The notes: a model not told the origin generated them from the letters alone. DNA of 64,000 bases from Ectobacillus panaciterrae DSM 19096 (GCF_000430785.1 NZ_AUMR01000018.1:35741-99740); one strand, 5' to 3'; positions 51,597-61,346 are shown, numbered from the stretch's first letter. A program made the numbers and translations.

Positions 51597-52274
51597 ATGA
51601 CGTTTAAGTGGCACGAAGCAGCACAGAAGAAATGGGATGAGAGTGCTGCATTCTGGAATCAAAATAGTCAAGAAATGTGGGATACAGGAAGCAGAAGCAC
51701 GATTATTCCGTTTTTTAAAACCTTCGTGAAGCAAGGCTCGTCCGTGCTGGATGTGGGCTGTGGCGATGGTTATGGTACATATAAGCTGAGCAAAGCGGGT
51801 TACATAGCATGTGGTGTGGATTTATCTGAGCAAATGGTGCAAATGGGGAAGGAGCGCGGGGAAAGCGATATGCTTTCTTTCGTACAAGGAGACTTATCAG
51901 CCATCCCGTTTGAATCCGAAACATTTGACGCTGTACTTGCGGTGAATTCCTTGGAATGGACGGAACAGCCGCTGCAGGCGCTTGAAGAAATGAAACGGGT
52001 GCTGAAACCAAATGGCACGGCATGTGTCGCTATCTTAGGACCGACGGCGGCACCGCGCGTGAACAGCTATCGCCGCTTGTACGGAGAGCATGTGATTTGC
52101 AATACGATGATGCCGTGGGAATTTGAAAAGCTTGCAAAGGAAAATGGTTTTTCTATCTTAGACGGAATCGGCGTGTACAAACGAGAGGTAAAGACAGAGC
52201 AACTGCAAGAATTGCCGGAAGAGCTCAAGCAGTCCCTTACATTTCTCTGGGTGTTCATGATGAAAAAACAGTAA
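51597..52274 (+). CDS. Class I SAM-dependent methyltransferase
   Basis: 225 residues. VLDVGCGDGYGTYKL binds SAM (about residues 45-59), GVDLSEQMVQMG follows, and VLAVNSLEWTEQPLQALEEMKRVLKPNG is the fourth and fifth motif. Substrate unknown. Ribosome-binding site AAAGGCGGGG. Terminator follows. Confidence 0.9.
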   Translation: MTFKWHEAAQKKWDESAAFWNQNSQEMWDTGSRSTIIPFFKTFVKQGSSVLDVGCGDGYGTYKLSKAGYIACGVDLSEQMVQMGKERGESDMLSFVQGDLSAIPFESETFDAVLAVNSLEWTEQPLQALEEMKRVLKPNGTACVAILGPTAAPRVNSYRRLYGEHVICNTMMPWEFEKLAKENGFSILDGIGVYKREVKTEQLQELPEELKQSLTFLWVFMMKKQ

Positions 52275-52299
52275 ATCCGCTGCTAAGCGGATTTTTTTA
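52273..52299 (+). terminator. Terminator
   Basis: AAATCCGCT pairs with AGCGGATTT, then T run. Confidence 0.85.
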
Positions 52300-52354
52300 C
52301 GAGAAGGGAATTATGTAAAGTAAAAGCTGTGTATGTAAAGTGAATAAAACAAAT

Positions 52355-52388
52355 AAAAATGAGAGTTGTGGAGTCGACTCTCATTTTT
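52355..52388. terminator. Terminator
   Basis: AAAAATGAGAGT pairs with ACTCTCATTTTT. Probably ends the minus-strand frame upstream. Confidence 0.75.
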
Positions 52389-52472
52389 CTATCATTCCAC
52401 ATTTAGGAGAAGGCGCAGTAGCATAACCCTCATTTATTTTAGAGAAAATAGGCGTCTTAGTTTTTCAAGTTA

Positions 52473-52700
52473 TCATCCAACAGAAACAGCATTCACTCTG
52501 TTTACGTTAATACGAGTAAGACCAGGGAAGGCATTGAAGTTAGATAAAAGAAGGTTTCCGTTTTGGAAGCCCGCGAAAATACCGCGAGCCGGTGCTTGAT
52601 CATCATATTGGAGAACAACTGTTGTACCAGAGTTAAGCGTTCTTAAAAATCTAGCAATGCTGTTTTCCGTTTTGTAAATAAAAAGATTCCATATGTCCAA
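52473..52700 (-). CDS. Hypothetical protein, possibly truncated
   Basis: A 75-residue frame with TTG start and no clear ribosome-binding site. The second half (TTVVLQYDDQAPARG, FAGFQNGNLLLSNFNAFPG) looks like a real folded domain, while the N-terminus may be foreign, so this may be the end of a longer former gene. A terminator lies downstream. Confidence 0.4.
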   Translation of the reverse strand: MDIWNLFIYKTENSIARFLRTLNSGTTVVLQYDDQAPARGIFAGFQNGNLLLSNFNAFPGLTRINVNRVNAVSVG

Positions 52701-52726
52701 ATTAAGAATAAGTACAACATATTAAA

Positions 52727-52867
52727 ATGGCTGTATACACAATGCCTTCTTGCTCTAAAAATGAAGCTGGATACAGCGTAGTCGATAAAGAAGCGAATAT
52801 TTATATAAATATGTATGAGAATGTTCACTTTTACGAGGAAATAAGTGCAGGAAATAATGAAAATTGA
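52727..52867 (+). other. Short open frame, possible remnant
   Basis: 46 codons starting MAVYTMPSCSKNEAGYSVVD, coherent in composition but without a ribosome-binding site. May be the end of a decayed gene. The rest of 52300..52906 shows only the features listed. Confidence 0.3.
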
Positions 52868-52906
52868 TATAATATTTCCAAGATACTAATTTAGGAGGAA
52901 AAGGCA

Positions 52907-54601
52907 ATGACAATGACAATTATTTTACCAACGAAATCTGATATTGAAATTGCACAGGAAGCAAGCATGAAGCGTATTCAAGACATTGCCGCGCAATTGG
53001 ATATTCAAGAAGAAGAGCTTGAGCCGTACGGGCATTATAAAGGCAAGCTTTCATTACATATTTTAGATCGCCTCAAAGACAAGAAAGACGGAAAAGTTGT
53101 ACTTGTCACGGCAATCAATCCTACACCTGCCGGAGAAGGAAAATCCACTGTTACAGTCGGACTTGGCCAAGCTTTTCACCAAATCGGCAAGAAGGTTGTC
53201 ATTGCTTTGCGTGAACCATCTCTTGGACCTACGATGGGGGTTAAAGGAGGAGCTGCAGGCGGAGGTTACTCGCAAGTTATTCCGATGGAGGATATTAATC
53301 TGCATTTCACAGGCGATCTTCACGCCATTACAACGGCCAACAATGCGTTAGCTGCACTTATCGACAATCATATTCAGCAAGGAAACGAGCTGCAGATTGA
53401 TACGCGGAAAATCGTATGGAAGCGCTGTGTAGACTTGAATGACCGCGCGTTGCGGAAGGTCGTGATCGGTCTTGGCGGTCCAATGCAGGGTGTTCCTCGT
53501 GAGGACGGCTTTGATATTACGGTTGCCTCTGAAATTATGGCGGTGTTCTGTCTTGCGACGGATTTGGAGGATTTAAAGGAGCGTCTTGCACGCATTGTCG
53601 TTGCTTATAATGTACATAACAGACCTGTGACGGTGCAGGATTTAGGCGTAGAAGGAGCATTGGCGCTTCTATTAAAAGATGCGATTAAACCGAATCTTGT
53701 ACAAACGCTCGAGCATACGCCTGCTATTATTCACGGCGGTCCGTTCGCTAACATCGCCCATGGTTGCAACAGCATCATCGCAACGAAGATGGCAGCGAAG
53801 CTCGGTGATTATGTTGTAACAGAAGCGGGATTCGGAGCTGATCTTGGCGCAGAGAAATTCCTCAATATTAAGGCGCGTGCAGCCGGCATAAAACCGGATG
53901 CAGTTGTGCTTGTCGCTACGATTCGAGCTTTGAAAATGCACGGCGGTGTGGCAAAGGAGGCATTAAAAGAAGAAAATGTGGCAGCGCTTGAACGTGGCAT
54001 GGCAAATTTGCAAAAGCATGTTGAAACGATTCAGTCATTCGGCTTGCCGTTTGTAATTGCGATTAACCGTTTCGTGAGCGACACAGAGGCAGAAATTTCG
54101 TTCTTGCAAGCATGGTGCAGGCAGCATGGCTATGAAGTATCCTTGACGGAAGTTTGGGAAAAAGGCGGAAAAGGCGGAGCCGATTTAGCAGCAAAGCTCG
54201 TGCATGCGATAGAAACGAAAGAAAATAACTATGCGCCGCTTTATGAATTGAATGAGCCGCTGGAAGAAAAGATTCGCACTGTTGCACAAAAAGTATACGG
54301 CGCAAAGGATGTAGATTTTACGCCGCAAGCCCGCAAACAGCTTACGCAGTTTGAAAGCGAAGGATGGGGGAACTTGCCGGTGTGTATGGCGAAAACGCAA
54401 TATTCCTTATCCGACGATGCTTCTAAGCTTGGACGTCCGACTGATTTTACTATTACAGTTCGCGAATTAAAGGCGTCCGTCGGAGCAGGATTTATTGTAG
54501 CGCTGACAGGCGATATGCTGACAATGCCCGGTCTTCCGAAGAAACCGGCTGCCTTAAACATGGACGTGGACGAAAGCGGAAAGGCGCTTGGGTTGTTCTA
54601 G
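52907..54601 (+). CDS. fhs: Formate--tetrahydrofolate ligase
   Basis: A 564-residue enzyme. The P-loop [17 protein letters not shown] (about residue 67), [20 protein letters not shown] and DRFV-like region [11 protein letters not shown] are intact, and the C-terminal [13 protein letters not shown] is diagnostic. It makes 10-formyltetrahydrofolate from formate, ATP and THF for purine and one-carbon metabolism. Full family length. Ribosome-binding site AGGAGG. Confidence 0.97.
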   Translation: MTMTIILPTKSDIEIAQEASMKRIQDIAAQLDIQEEELEPYGHYKGKLSLHILDRLKDKKDGKVVLVTAINPTPAGEGKSTVTVGLGQAFHQIGKKVVIALREPSLGPTMGVKGGAAGGGYSQVIPMEDINLHFTGDLHAITTANNALAALIDNHIQQGNELQIDTRKIVWKRCVDLNDRALRKVVIGLGGPMQGVPREDGFDITVASEIMAVFCLATDLEDLKERLARIVVAYNVHNRPVTVQDLGVEGALALLLKDAIKPNLVQTLEHTPAIIHGGPFANIAHGCNSIIATKMAAKLGDYVVTEAGFGADLGAEKFLNIKARAAGIKPDAVVLVATIRALKMHGGVAKEALKEENVAALERGMANLQKHVETIQSFGLPFVIAINRFVSDTEAEISFLQAWCRQHGYEVSLTEVWEKGGKGGADLAAKLVHAIETKENNYAPLYELNEPLEEKIRTVAQKVYGAKDVDFTPQARKQLTQFESEGWGNLPVCMAKTQYSLSDDASKLGRPTDFTITVRELKASVGAGFIVALTGDMLTMPGLPKKPAALNMDVDESGKALGLF

Positions 54602-54664
54602 AGCAAAAAAGTATAAAAATTAAGTCATGTCTAGCTTAGGTGCTACCGCCTAAAAAAGAATGTG

Positions 54665-54692
54665 GCACGGGTTTCTCCCGTGCTGCGTTTTT
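54665..54692 (+). terminator. Terminator of fhs
   Basis: GCACGGG pairs with CCCGTGC, loop TTTCT, then TTTTT. Confidence 0.75.
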
Positions 54693-54745
54693 CTCATAGA
54701 GTTGCTTTTCTCCCATGTTCTCGGTAAACTGTATAGAGTGATAAA

Positions 54746-54781
54746 GGAACGCCTTTCACATTGAAAGGCGTTCCGTTTTTT
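54746..54781 (+). terminator. Terminator/attenuator abutting a ribosome-binding site
   Basis: GGAACGCCTTTC pairs with GAAAGGCGTTCC, then T7 directly followed by GGAGG of the next gene. It may control read-through into 54793..56494. Confidence 0.7.
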
Positions 54782-54792
54782 TGGAGGATAAA

Positions 54793-55305
54793 ATGTTTGA
54801 TCCAACCGTATATGAAAATTTGAAAGTGATAGCTGAAGGCGCCGTGTATGACCGTGACCTTGACGGCGAGATTCTCGTAACCAATCGTCGAGATCTTATT
54901 GATTTGGCAGCAATGAGCCGTACATATCATATTTCCTTTCAGCTTAGAGAGGAACAAACAAGCGCTGCTTTCATTTTAACGGCAGATACAAAAAATTTGG
55001 CAGGTGAAATTTTAGAGGAGCGCTTTGTCCCTGGCTGTCAATTGCAGCTTAAGTTCGCTTTTTCCTTATCCTCATTAGAAAGCTGCGGTCACATGCAACA
55101 GCTTTTTGAGGATATATGGGGCAAAGAGCGCATGATTACGCAGCGAATCTCATACGAATATAACAAGCAAGCGATTTCATATGAGGACGAAGTGACTATT
55201 TTCTTTCAAAAGGTTATTACAGAAGATCACGCAGATGACTTGCCCGTTATTATCGAATATATGATAAAGACACTTCATACACTAAAAGACATTCTTGAAA
55301 AATAG
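54793..55305 (+). CDS. Hypothetical protein, 170 aa
   Basis: A soluble acidic protein without recognised motifs. The start is ATG 54793 after GGAGG. Its gene ends 19 nt before the helicase start and is probably cotranscribed with it, downstream of the attenuator-like hairpin. Confidence 0.65.
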   Translation: MFDPTVYENLKVIAEGAVYDRDLDGEILVTNRRDLIDLAAMSRTYHISFQLREEQTSAAFILTADTKNLAGEILEERFVPGCQLQLKFAFSLSSLESCGHMQQLFEDIWGKERMITQRISYEYNKQAISYEDEVTIFFQKVITEDHADDLPVIIEYMIKTLHTLKDILEK

Positions 55306-55324
55306 AGTTAAAGGAGAAACTGTT

Positions 55325-56494
55325 ATGATAAAAGAAATGAAGCCCTTTTTAAAGCAAGCCTGGGAGAAGGCTGGTTTTCAAGAGTTTACAGAAGTTCAAA
55401 AAGATACAATTCCGCTTATTTTGGAAGGAAGAGATGTGATTGCCGAATCGCCGACAGGAACCGGTAAAACATTGGCATATGTCTTGCCGTTACTACATAA
55501 GATCGACGCGGGCATACAAAATCCGCAGGTAGTTGTGCTGTCGCCTACGCGCGAGCTCGTTATGCAAATTCATAACGAGGTGCAAAAATTCACGGAAGGA
55601 AGCAATATTTCCGGTGCATCTTTAATCGGCGGTGCAGATATTAAGCGTCAAGTAGAAAGATTAAAAAAGCATCCGCAAGTGATTGTCGGTTCGCCAGGAC
55701 GCATATTAGAGCTTATCCGTATGAAAAAGTTAAAAATGCATGAGGTAAAAGCGATTGTATTCGATGAATTTGATCAAATGATAAAGCAAAATATGACAGG
55801 ATTTCTTAAAGACGTCGTGAAAGCAACGATGCGCGATCGGCAGCTTATGTTCTTTTCTGCTACAATGCCGACAGCGGCTGAGGATGCGGCCCGCGAATTA
55901 GCCAATGAACCGTCTGTCGTTCGTATTAAGAGAAGCGAAGAAGCAAGTCGTGTCAAGCATCTGTATATTGTAGGGGAAGTTCGGGAGAAACTGGATAACA
56001 TCCGCAAAATTATTCATATGGACAATGTGAAGGCTGTTGCGTTTATGAACGATCCGTTCCGTCTCGACGATATGGCAGCAAAGCTGCAGTTTCGCAAAGT
56101 TGCAGCAGGCGTCATTCATTCTGATGCGAAAAAACAAGAGCGTGCAGAAACGCTTCGTGCCTTCCGTCAAGGAAAAGTACAAATTGTGCTCGCAACAGAT
56201 GTGGCAGCCCGCGGTTTAGATATTGAAGGACTGACGCACGTTATCCATTTAGATTTGCCGGAAACGGTAGATCAATACATTCATCGTTCCGGAAGAACAG
56301 GGCGAATGGGGAAGGAAGGTACGGTCATCTCTCTCGTTACCCCAAATGAAGAAAAGAAATTGCTCCAATTTGCGAAGAAGCTCGGAATTGAGTTTGAAAA
56401 GCTGGAGATTTATAAAGGAAGTTTTGTTACGAAAAAGCCGCCGGCGCCAAAGAAAAAACGACCGACATTTACCGGTCGCAAGAAGCCTAGATAA
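55325..56494 (+). CDS. DEAD-box RNA helicase (YfmL/CshE-like)
   Basis: A 389-residue two-domain helicase: ESPTGTGKT (Walker A), PTREL, GSPGR, motif II DEFD in place of DEAD, SAT, ATDVAARGLDI and HRSGRTGR. The short size and simple basic tail (PKKKRPTFTGRKKPR) match the YfmL type involved in ribosome assembly. Start at the ATG after AAAGGAG. Confidence 0.9.
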   Translation: MIKEMKPFLKQAWEKAGFQEFTEVQKDTIPLILEGRDVIAESPTGTGKTLAYVLPLLHKIDAGIQNPQVVVLSPTRELVMQIHNEVQKFTEGSNISGASLIGGADIKRQVERLKKHPQVIVGSPGRILELIRMKKLKMHEVKAIVFDEFDQMIKQNMTGFLKDVVKATMRDRQLMFFSATMPTAAEDAARELANEPSVVRIKRSEEASRVKHLYIVGEVREKLDNIRKIIHMDNVKAVAFMNDPFRLDDMAAKLQFRKVAAGVIHSDAKKQERAETLRAFRQGKVQIVLATDVAARGLDIEGLTHVIHLDLPETVDQYIHRSGRTGRMGKEGTVISLVTPNEEKKLLQFAKKLGIEFEKLEIYKGSFVTKKPPAPKKKRPTFTGRKKPR

Positions 56495-56512
56495 TTCTAG
56501 GCTTTTTCTATT
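56484..56512. terminator. Bidirectional terminator
   Basis: AAGCCTAG pairs with CTAGGCTT, then T run, between convergent genes. Confidence 0.8.
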
Positions 56513-57462
56513 GCCTCTGCTTTCACTAAATAGTCAACAATCCCCATTGCGCTCACTTCCATATCAAGCTGTAAAATTTCATATACCATATGAGAAGCAG
56601 GTACGCCTTGTTCAGTCAAATAGGTGCGAATATCAGACATAAGCTTTTCCGTGATTTTTGCAGCGGCAGCTTTATCATCTTTTTCTTTTGCTAATACATC
56701 TTTGCCTGTTTGTACAAAATGAGGCAGCCAATTTTCAATTTGACGGCATACCCCTCGAACATGCGAGGATTTGCCGTAGTGCCCGAAATAAATATGATAT
56801 ACCCCCAATGCATGAATGCGGTGTAAGGAGCTCAGCATCGCTTCCGGATCAAACTGAGAAGGAGACGTGGACGGGAGATAGAATTCCACGTTGCAATCCA
56901 TCAGCTCACGGTAATAAATGCCGATTGTATCACCTGTAAAAATACCGTTTGTCAATGAATCATGAATGCTCAGATGATGCTTTGCATGACCAGGTGTGTC
57001 GTAGAAAGTAAGAGTGCGGTTGTTCCCAATTTCCAATGTATCTCCGTCTTGCACTGTAATGATTCTCTCTTCAGATACAGGCAGAATAGGAGAAAACAAA
57101 GAATCAAATTGTTCTCCATATACAGCTTGCGCCCCTTGAATCAGCTTTGTCGGATCAACTAAATGGCGAGCGCCGCGCGGATGGACGATGAGCTTTGCGT
57201 TCTTGCATTTCTCCATCAAGAGTCCTGCAGCACCGGCATGGTCCAGATGAACATGGGTTACAACGATGTAAGCGATATCATCCAATTGCACGTTCAGTGC
57301 TTCCAATCCTTTTAAAATATAAGGAAGGGAAGGGCTGGCACATGTTTCAATCAATGTAATTTTTTCGCCTAACAATACTGCGGTTCCAGTACGTCCGGCG
57401 CGTCCTAAATCGTAATCATCAATTAAATACAGCTGTTCTCCTAATAATTCCGGTGTGCTCAT
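56497..57462 (-). CDS. Metallo-beta-lactamase-fold hydrolase
   Basis: 321 residues. VVTHVHLDHAGAAG is the HxHxDH metal site; DTPGHAKHHL and IFTGDTIG give further ligands, and FGHYG the last His. Substrate unknown; glyoxalase-II- or lactonase-like. The start is ATG 57462 after GGAGGGAG; the longer frame has no ribosome-binding site. Confidence 0.88.
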   Translation of the reverse strand: MSTPELLGEQLYLIDDYDLGRAGRTGTAVLLGEKITLIETCASPSLPYILKGLEALNVQLDDIAYIVVTHVHLDHAGAAGLLMEKCKNAKLIVHPRGARHLVDPTKLIQGAQAVYGEQFDSLFSPILPVSEERIITVQDGDTLEIGNNRTLTFYDTPGHAKHHLSIHDSLTNGIFTGDTIGIYYRELMDCNVEFYLPSTSPSQFDPEAMLSSLHRIHALGVYHIYFGHYGKSSHVRGVCRQIENWLPHFVQTGKDVLAKEKDDKAAAAKITEKLMSDIRTYLTEQGVPASHMVYEILQLDMEVSAMGIVDYLVKAEAIEKA

Positions 57463-57574
57463 TCTAATCTCTCCCTCCAAGTTATGGATACTACTATTAT
57501 AAGACGAAAAGAAAAAGGAAGAAAACAAGTTTTCTGTTTCCTTCCAAATATGTAAAATTTATAGAGTAGGGGTA

Positions 57575-57784
57575 CTAGTTTTGAGTACGTTTACCAAGTT
57601 TCATCACGAAATACCCGGCAATTCCGCCGATTGTTGGAATAAGGATCATGCCTGCAAGGTTGAACCATTTGCTTACAAACATATGATTCACATCCATGAA
57701 CCAACCTAATATTAAAAGAGTGATTATGTAAAGCACGAAGTAAAACTCACGATCGGAAAGTGTCTCCTGTTGCACGTGTTTCAT
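57575..57784 (-). CDS. Small two-span membrane protein
   Basis: 69 residues: helices at about 14-30 and 42-62, and a basic tail. The ATG at 57784 has only a weak AAAGGATGG upstream, overlapping a short out-of-frame ATG. Function unknown. Confidence 0.55.
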   Translation of the reverse strand: MKHVQQETLSDREFYFVLYIITLLILGWFMDVNHMFVSKWFNLAGMILIPTIGGIAGYFVMKLGKRTQN

Positions 57785-58005
57785 TGCATTGCACCATCCT
57801 TTGCTGCGTCTAAAGTCATTTTGGCACATTTTAGATAATGTACCGTCACAAAATGTTCGCAATCTCATTGTATAGGATAAGCATTTTACTGTCTAGTATA
57901 TTCTTGTGTTTATTCAGAATATTTCGAAGTCGATTCGTTCGACTTTACGGTATAAAAACTTTATGATATAAGTATCGAAATTATTTTAAAATAGGAGGCA
58001 TTCTT

Positions 58006-58488
58006 ATGTCTATTTATGATTTTCAAGTTGAAACGATGAAAGCCGAAAAGAAGTCTTTGCACGATTATGAAGACAAAGTACTCCTTATTGTGAATGTTGC
58101 CAGCAAGTGTGGATTTACACCACAGTACAAAGGGCTGCAAGCATTGTATGAGCAATACAAGGAACAAGGATTTGAAGTGTTAGGATTTCCATGCAATCAG
58201 TTTATGGGACAGGAACCGGGCAGCAATGAAGAAATCTCCAGCTTCTGTGAGCTGAACTATGGTGTAACTTTCCCCGTATTTGCAAAAGTGGATGTGAATG
58301 GTGATAATGCGGATCCTTTGTTTAAATATTTATGCAATGAGGCGCCTGGCATGCTTGGGTCCAAGGCAGTCAAATGGAATTTCACTAAGTTTTTGGTAGA
58401 TCGAAACGGTAAAGTCGTGGAACGCTTCGCTCCGCAAAAAGCGCCGGAAGAATTGAAGTCTGAGATTGAAAAATTGCTGCACGTATAG
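58006..58488 (+). CDS. bsaA: Glutathione peroxidase family protein (BsaA-like)
   Basis: 160 residues. [12 protein letters not shown] carries the peroxidatic Cys, [13 protein letters not shown] the resolving Cys and Gln, and [11 protein letters not shown] the Trp-Asn of the catalytic tetrad. Bacterial members are usually thioredoxin-dependent peroxidases. Ribosome-binding site AGGAGG. Confidence 0.93.
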   Translation: MSIYDFQVETMKAEKKSLHDYEDKVLLIVNVASKCGFTPQYKGLQALYEQYKEQGFEVLGFPCNQFMGQEPGSNEEISSFCELNYGVTFPVFAKVDVNGDNADPLFKYLCNEAPGMLGSKAVKWNFTKFLVDRNGKVVERFAPQKAPEELKSEIEKLLHV

Positions 58489-58491
58489 GAA

Positions 58492-58533
58492 AGAATGCCT
58501 CTCGTTCTAATCAGGAACGAGGGGCATTCTTGT
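58492..58533 (+). terminator. Terminator
   Basis: GAATGCC/CTCGTTC pairs with GAACGAG/GGCATTC around a 7-nt loop. Confidence 0.8.
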
Positions 58534-58651
58534 TCAGCAGCTGTATTACATTCTTATCTTCTATCAAGGAAATATTAACTTTATGAAGGCATGTATACCG
58601 CTTCTCGTATTAGCCGGAAACAGTGGAAGCGCAGAGAAAGCCCGCCTTTTG

Positions 58652-59377
58652 TTAATGATTGGTCATTTTGAGCAGCTGCGAGACTGTCACGAATTTGTAC
58701 CCTTGCTTTTGTAAGGACGGGAGAATGGTTTTGAGTGCCTCGACTGTTTGCGACTGATCTCCGCCCCCATCATGCAGCAGGACAATATCTCCATTGTGCG
58801 CCTGTTTTATGACATGATCAACAATCTTGTCCGAGCCGGGGGAAGCCCAATCTCTTGGGTCTTGGTGCCATGCCCATAAGATGATTTTGTATCCTTGCTG
58901 GTGGGAAGCCTCCAGCAAATCCTGGTCGATATATCCGCCGGGCGGACGGAAGTACAAGGGACCGTTGGGCTGCCATTTTTCGATCAGAAGCTGCGCACGC
59001 ATTATATCTTGCTGCATTCTCTCCAGCGTCACTCTATTGGCGTACGAGTGAGTCATCGTGTGATTACCGAGTTCGTGCCCTTCCTGCACCACGCGGCTCA
59101 CTACGGAAGGGTAGCACTCCATGCGGTAGCCGATTTCGAAGAATGTGGCATGTCCATTATATTGCTTTAAAAGATCGAGAATTTGAGGAGTATAAACAGG
59201 GTTAGGACCGTCATCAAATGTAAGGGCAATGATTTTTTTCGGTGTTTGAATGTTCCATATGACTTGGCCGGTCGGCTCCACTTCTGTTCTTTTGATCATT
59301 TCTGCGTGAACTGAAGGATCTGCACAAAATAAGCAAAGCATGATGAACAGGGAAACCATGGATTTCAAGATTTTCAA
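58652..59377 (-). CDS. Secreted polysaccharide deacetylase (NodB fold)
   Basis: A 241-residue protein: signal peptide (to about residue 25), then ALTFDDGPNPVYT, NHTMTHSYANR with the metal-binding His pair, YFRPPGGYID and IVLLHDGGGDQ. All catalytic motifs are present. It removes acetyl groups from peptidoglycan or chitin-like sugars. The start is TTG after AAAGGAGGTG, and divergent hprT begins 112 bp away. Confidence 0.93.
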   Translation of the reverse strand: MKILKSMVSLFIMLCLFCADPSVHAEMIKRTEVEPTGQVIWNIQTPKKIIALTFDDGPNPVYTPQILDLLKQYNGHATFFEIGYRMECYPSVVSRVVQEGHELGNHTMTHSYANRVTLERMQQDIMRAQLLIEKWQPNGPLYFRPPGGYIDQDLLEASHQQGYKIILWAWHQDPRDWASPGSDKIVDHVIKQAHNGDIVLLHDGGGDQSQTVEALKTILPSLQKQGYKFVTVSQLLKMTNH

Positions 59378-59489
59378 ATATACGCACCTCCTTTGTGTTA
59401 ATAGTATGGAATGCTTGTTTCGGTGTATTCCTGCAAAGTGTCACAGTCGTATTCCAATTTATACAATAAATGGAAAGAGGGTTTGCAAG

Positions 59490-60017
59490 ATGGCATACAG
59501 AATTAAAAATACACTGATTTCAGAAACGGAAATTAAGCAAAGAGTAAAGCAATTAGCAGAAGAAATTGAAAAAGATTATAACAATGAAGCAATCTTCCTT
59601 ATCATTGTTCTTAAAGGATCTTTTGTATTCGCCGCAGATTTGATTCGCGAGATGAAGGGCGATATTAAAGTCGATTTTATCTCCGTTTCCAGTTACAACG
59701 ACCAAACAGAAACGACGGGGAAAGTAAAGCTTTTGAAGGATCTGGATGCTAATATTACGAATCAGAATGTAGTAGTAATTGAGGATATCATCGACAGCGG
59801 ACTTACGCTGCATTTTTTGCGGGATCATTTACACATGCACAAGCCGAAGCAAATTAAAATTTGCACGCTCTTAGACAAGCCCGAGAGAAGAAAAGCAGAC
59901 TTGCCTGTTGATTATATTGGTTTTGTCATTCCTGATGAATTCATCGTCGGTTACGGCATTGATTACGCCCAAATGTATAGGAATTTACCTTATATTGCGA
60001 CAGTGGAAAAGTATTAG
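59490..60017 (+). CDS. hprT: Hypoxanthine phosphoribosyltransferase (paralogue)
   Basis: 175 residues. LIIVLKGSFVFAADLIREM, the SSYNDQTETTGKVKLLKDL loop and the PRPP motif VVVIEDIIDSGLTL are intact. It converts hypoxanthine or guanine with PRPP to nucleotides. The classical tilS-hprT-ftsH context is absent, so this is probably a second copy. Start at ATG 59490. Confidence 0.9.
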   Translation: MAYRIKNTLISETEIKQRVKQLAEEIEKDYNNEAIFLIIVLKGSFVFAADLIREMKGDIKVDFISVSSYNDQTETTGKVKLLKDLDANITNQNVVVIEDIIDSGLTLHFLRDHLHMHKPKQIKICTLLDKPERRKADLPVDYIGFVIPDEFIVGYGIDYAQMYRNLPYIATVEKY

Positions 60018-60099
60018 AAATTCATAAACAAAGGCGTCCTGCCACTACACAGTACAAAGGTGCCCATAATAAAAGCGCAATTATGGAAGCTTCATCGAA

Positions 60100-60330
60100 A
60101 TGGATCGATATAAAACAGTTATTGAGGAATTACTCCCTGATGATGAAGATAATCCGCTACAATGTGAAATTGAAACAATAGAACTGAGAAAGTTGCTCTT
60201 AGTATGGTTTAAAGAATTAGTACAGTATAGAAATGAAAGAGGGAAATTAGAGAAAGAAGAGAAAGAAAAAATATTAAAATGGATTGAAGAGCAACAGCAA
60301 ATTGGAGATAAATTAGAACAAAATCTGTAA
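60100..60330 (+). CDS. Hypothetical helical protein, 76 aa
   Basis: Acidic N-terminus and a charged C-terminal helix rich in KEEKEK. Only a weak GGAAG precedes the ATG. It stands at the head of an immunity-gene-like cluster and might be part of it. Confidence 0.5.
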   Translation: MDRYKTVIEELLPDDEDNPLQCEIETIELRKLLLVWFKELVQYRNERGKLEKEEKEKILKWIEEQQQIGDKLEQNL

Positions 60331-60416
60331 AGAACAATAAGAAAGCGCCTTAAGTAACGGTAGGTGGAGAGCTAGTTGAGTTGAACAAAACAAATCATAC
60401 GAAGTAGGGGGAGGCA

Positions 60417-60848
60417 ATGAAACAGAAAATTTTAGAGATGATTAATCAACATGAAGAAACAGCCGATTTTGATGAGGAAATAGACGACAGCGTTGTAAAG
60501 GGGATAGAGAATAAGCTGGGCGTTACGTTTCCTGAGAGTTATCGATGGTTTGTAACGAATTATAATGCTGGAGGAATATGCGGGGTGTATATTCTAGGAT
60601 ATGAAAGTCCAGAAGAAATCTCAGTGGTCGAATCAACAGAGCGGCAAAGAAAGTTTGGGTTACCTAAGCCCTATGTTGTAATCGAAGATGTGGATGATTT
60701 TGTGTATTGCCTTGATACGGGGAGTATGAAAGAAGGAGAGTGTCCTGTCATAACATGGGATCGTGTTTCAGGAGCATCTCCTATTCGATATAACACTTTT
60801 TATGATTATGTAATTGATCGTTTTCAAGAAGCGATTGATAATTGGTAA
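60417..60848 (+). CDS. SMI1/KNR4 (SUKH) family immunity-like protein
   Basis: 143 residues. IENKLGVTFPESYRWFVTNYNAGGI is the SUKH signature, followed by PYVVIEDVDDFVYCLDTGS. In bacteria such proteins often neutralise polymorphic toxins. No toxin gene lies in the window, so it is an orphan immunity gene. Ribosome-binding site GGGGGAGG. Confidence 0.88.
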   Translation: MKQKILEMINQHEETADFDEEIDDSVVKGIENKLGVTFPESYRWFVTNYNAGGICGVYILGYESPEEISVVESTERQRKFGLPKPYVVIEDVDDFVYCLDTGSMKEGECPVITWDRVSGASPIRYNTFYDYVIDRFQEAIDNW

Positions 60849-60904
60849 TTATGAATGTTTAAAGTTCATCAGTTTACGGCAGAGAATCAAGATGGAGAAA
60901 TTGT

Positions 60905-61312
60905 ATGTTAAATAAATTTAATCAATTGCCTGATAAGGTATCGGCAGATGAACTAAAAAGGCTTTTTACCTCTTTTTTAGATTACGTTGAGAAGGAAGAA
61001 CACCAAGATACAATGGAGATCTCTGAAGGTTTGCTGGAGTTAGCTGATAAGCAATGGCATACTTACGAAAAGTTAGACGAAATAACTAAGGACAGAGTCG
61101 AGGATTGGGTTTCCCAGAATTGGAATGTGAATTCTGTTGATTTAGTCGATGTCACCCTTTCCATTATAGGTTACTTAGGGCTTGAAAAGAGTTATGAAAT
61201 GGTTAAACAAGAATTGGATAAGTCTATTAAACATGAGATTCGTAAAATGATAATGGACACAGTGGATGAATATGGAGATGATGTATTCGATCCATATTCA
61301 GGAATGAAATAA
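60905..61312 (+). CDS. Immunity-like protein, 135 aa
   Basis: An acidic helical protein with EEISEGLL-like segments, KDRVEDWVSQNWN and a C-terminal HEIRKMIMDTVDEYGDDVFDP. It follows the SUKH gene by 56 nt and looks like another polymorphic-toxin immunity protein; this is inferred from composition and context. ATG follows GGAGAAATTGT. Confidence 0.6.
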   Translation: MLNKFNQLPDKVSADELKRLFTSFLDYVEKEEHQDTMEISEGLLELADKQWHTYEKLDEITKDRVEDWVSQNWNVNSVDLVDVTLSIIGYLGLEKSYEMVKQELDKSIKHEIRKMIMDTVDEYGDDVFDPYSGMK

Positions 61313-61316
61313 AACA

Positions 61317-61346
61317 TAACCTCCTGTTGAACAGGAGGTTTATTTT
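61317..61346 (+). terminator. Terminator
   Basis: AACCTCCTGTT pairs with AACAGGAGGTT. Confidence 0.85.

Noticed and set aside
52300..52906. Folate riboswitch upstream of fhs
   Set aside because: I looked for a structured conserved aptamer before fhs and found only short ORF remnants and a plain leader.
59340..59489. 50-codon N-terminal extension of hprT
   Set aside because: HPRT proteins are about 175-180 residues, and the extension overlaps the divergent deacetylase start. ATG 59490 gives the normal length.
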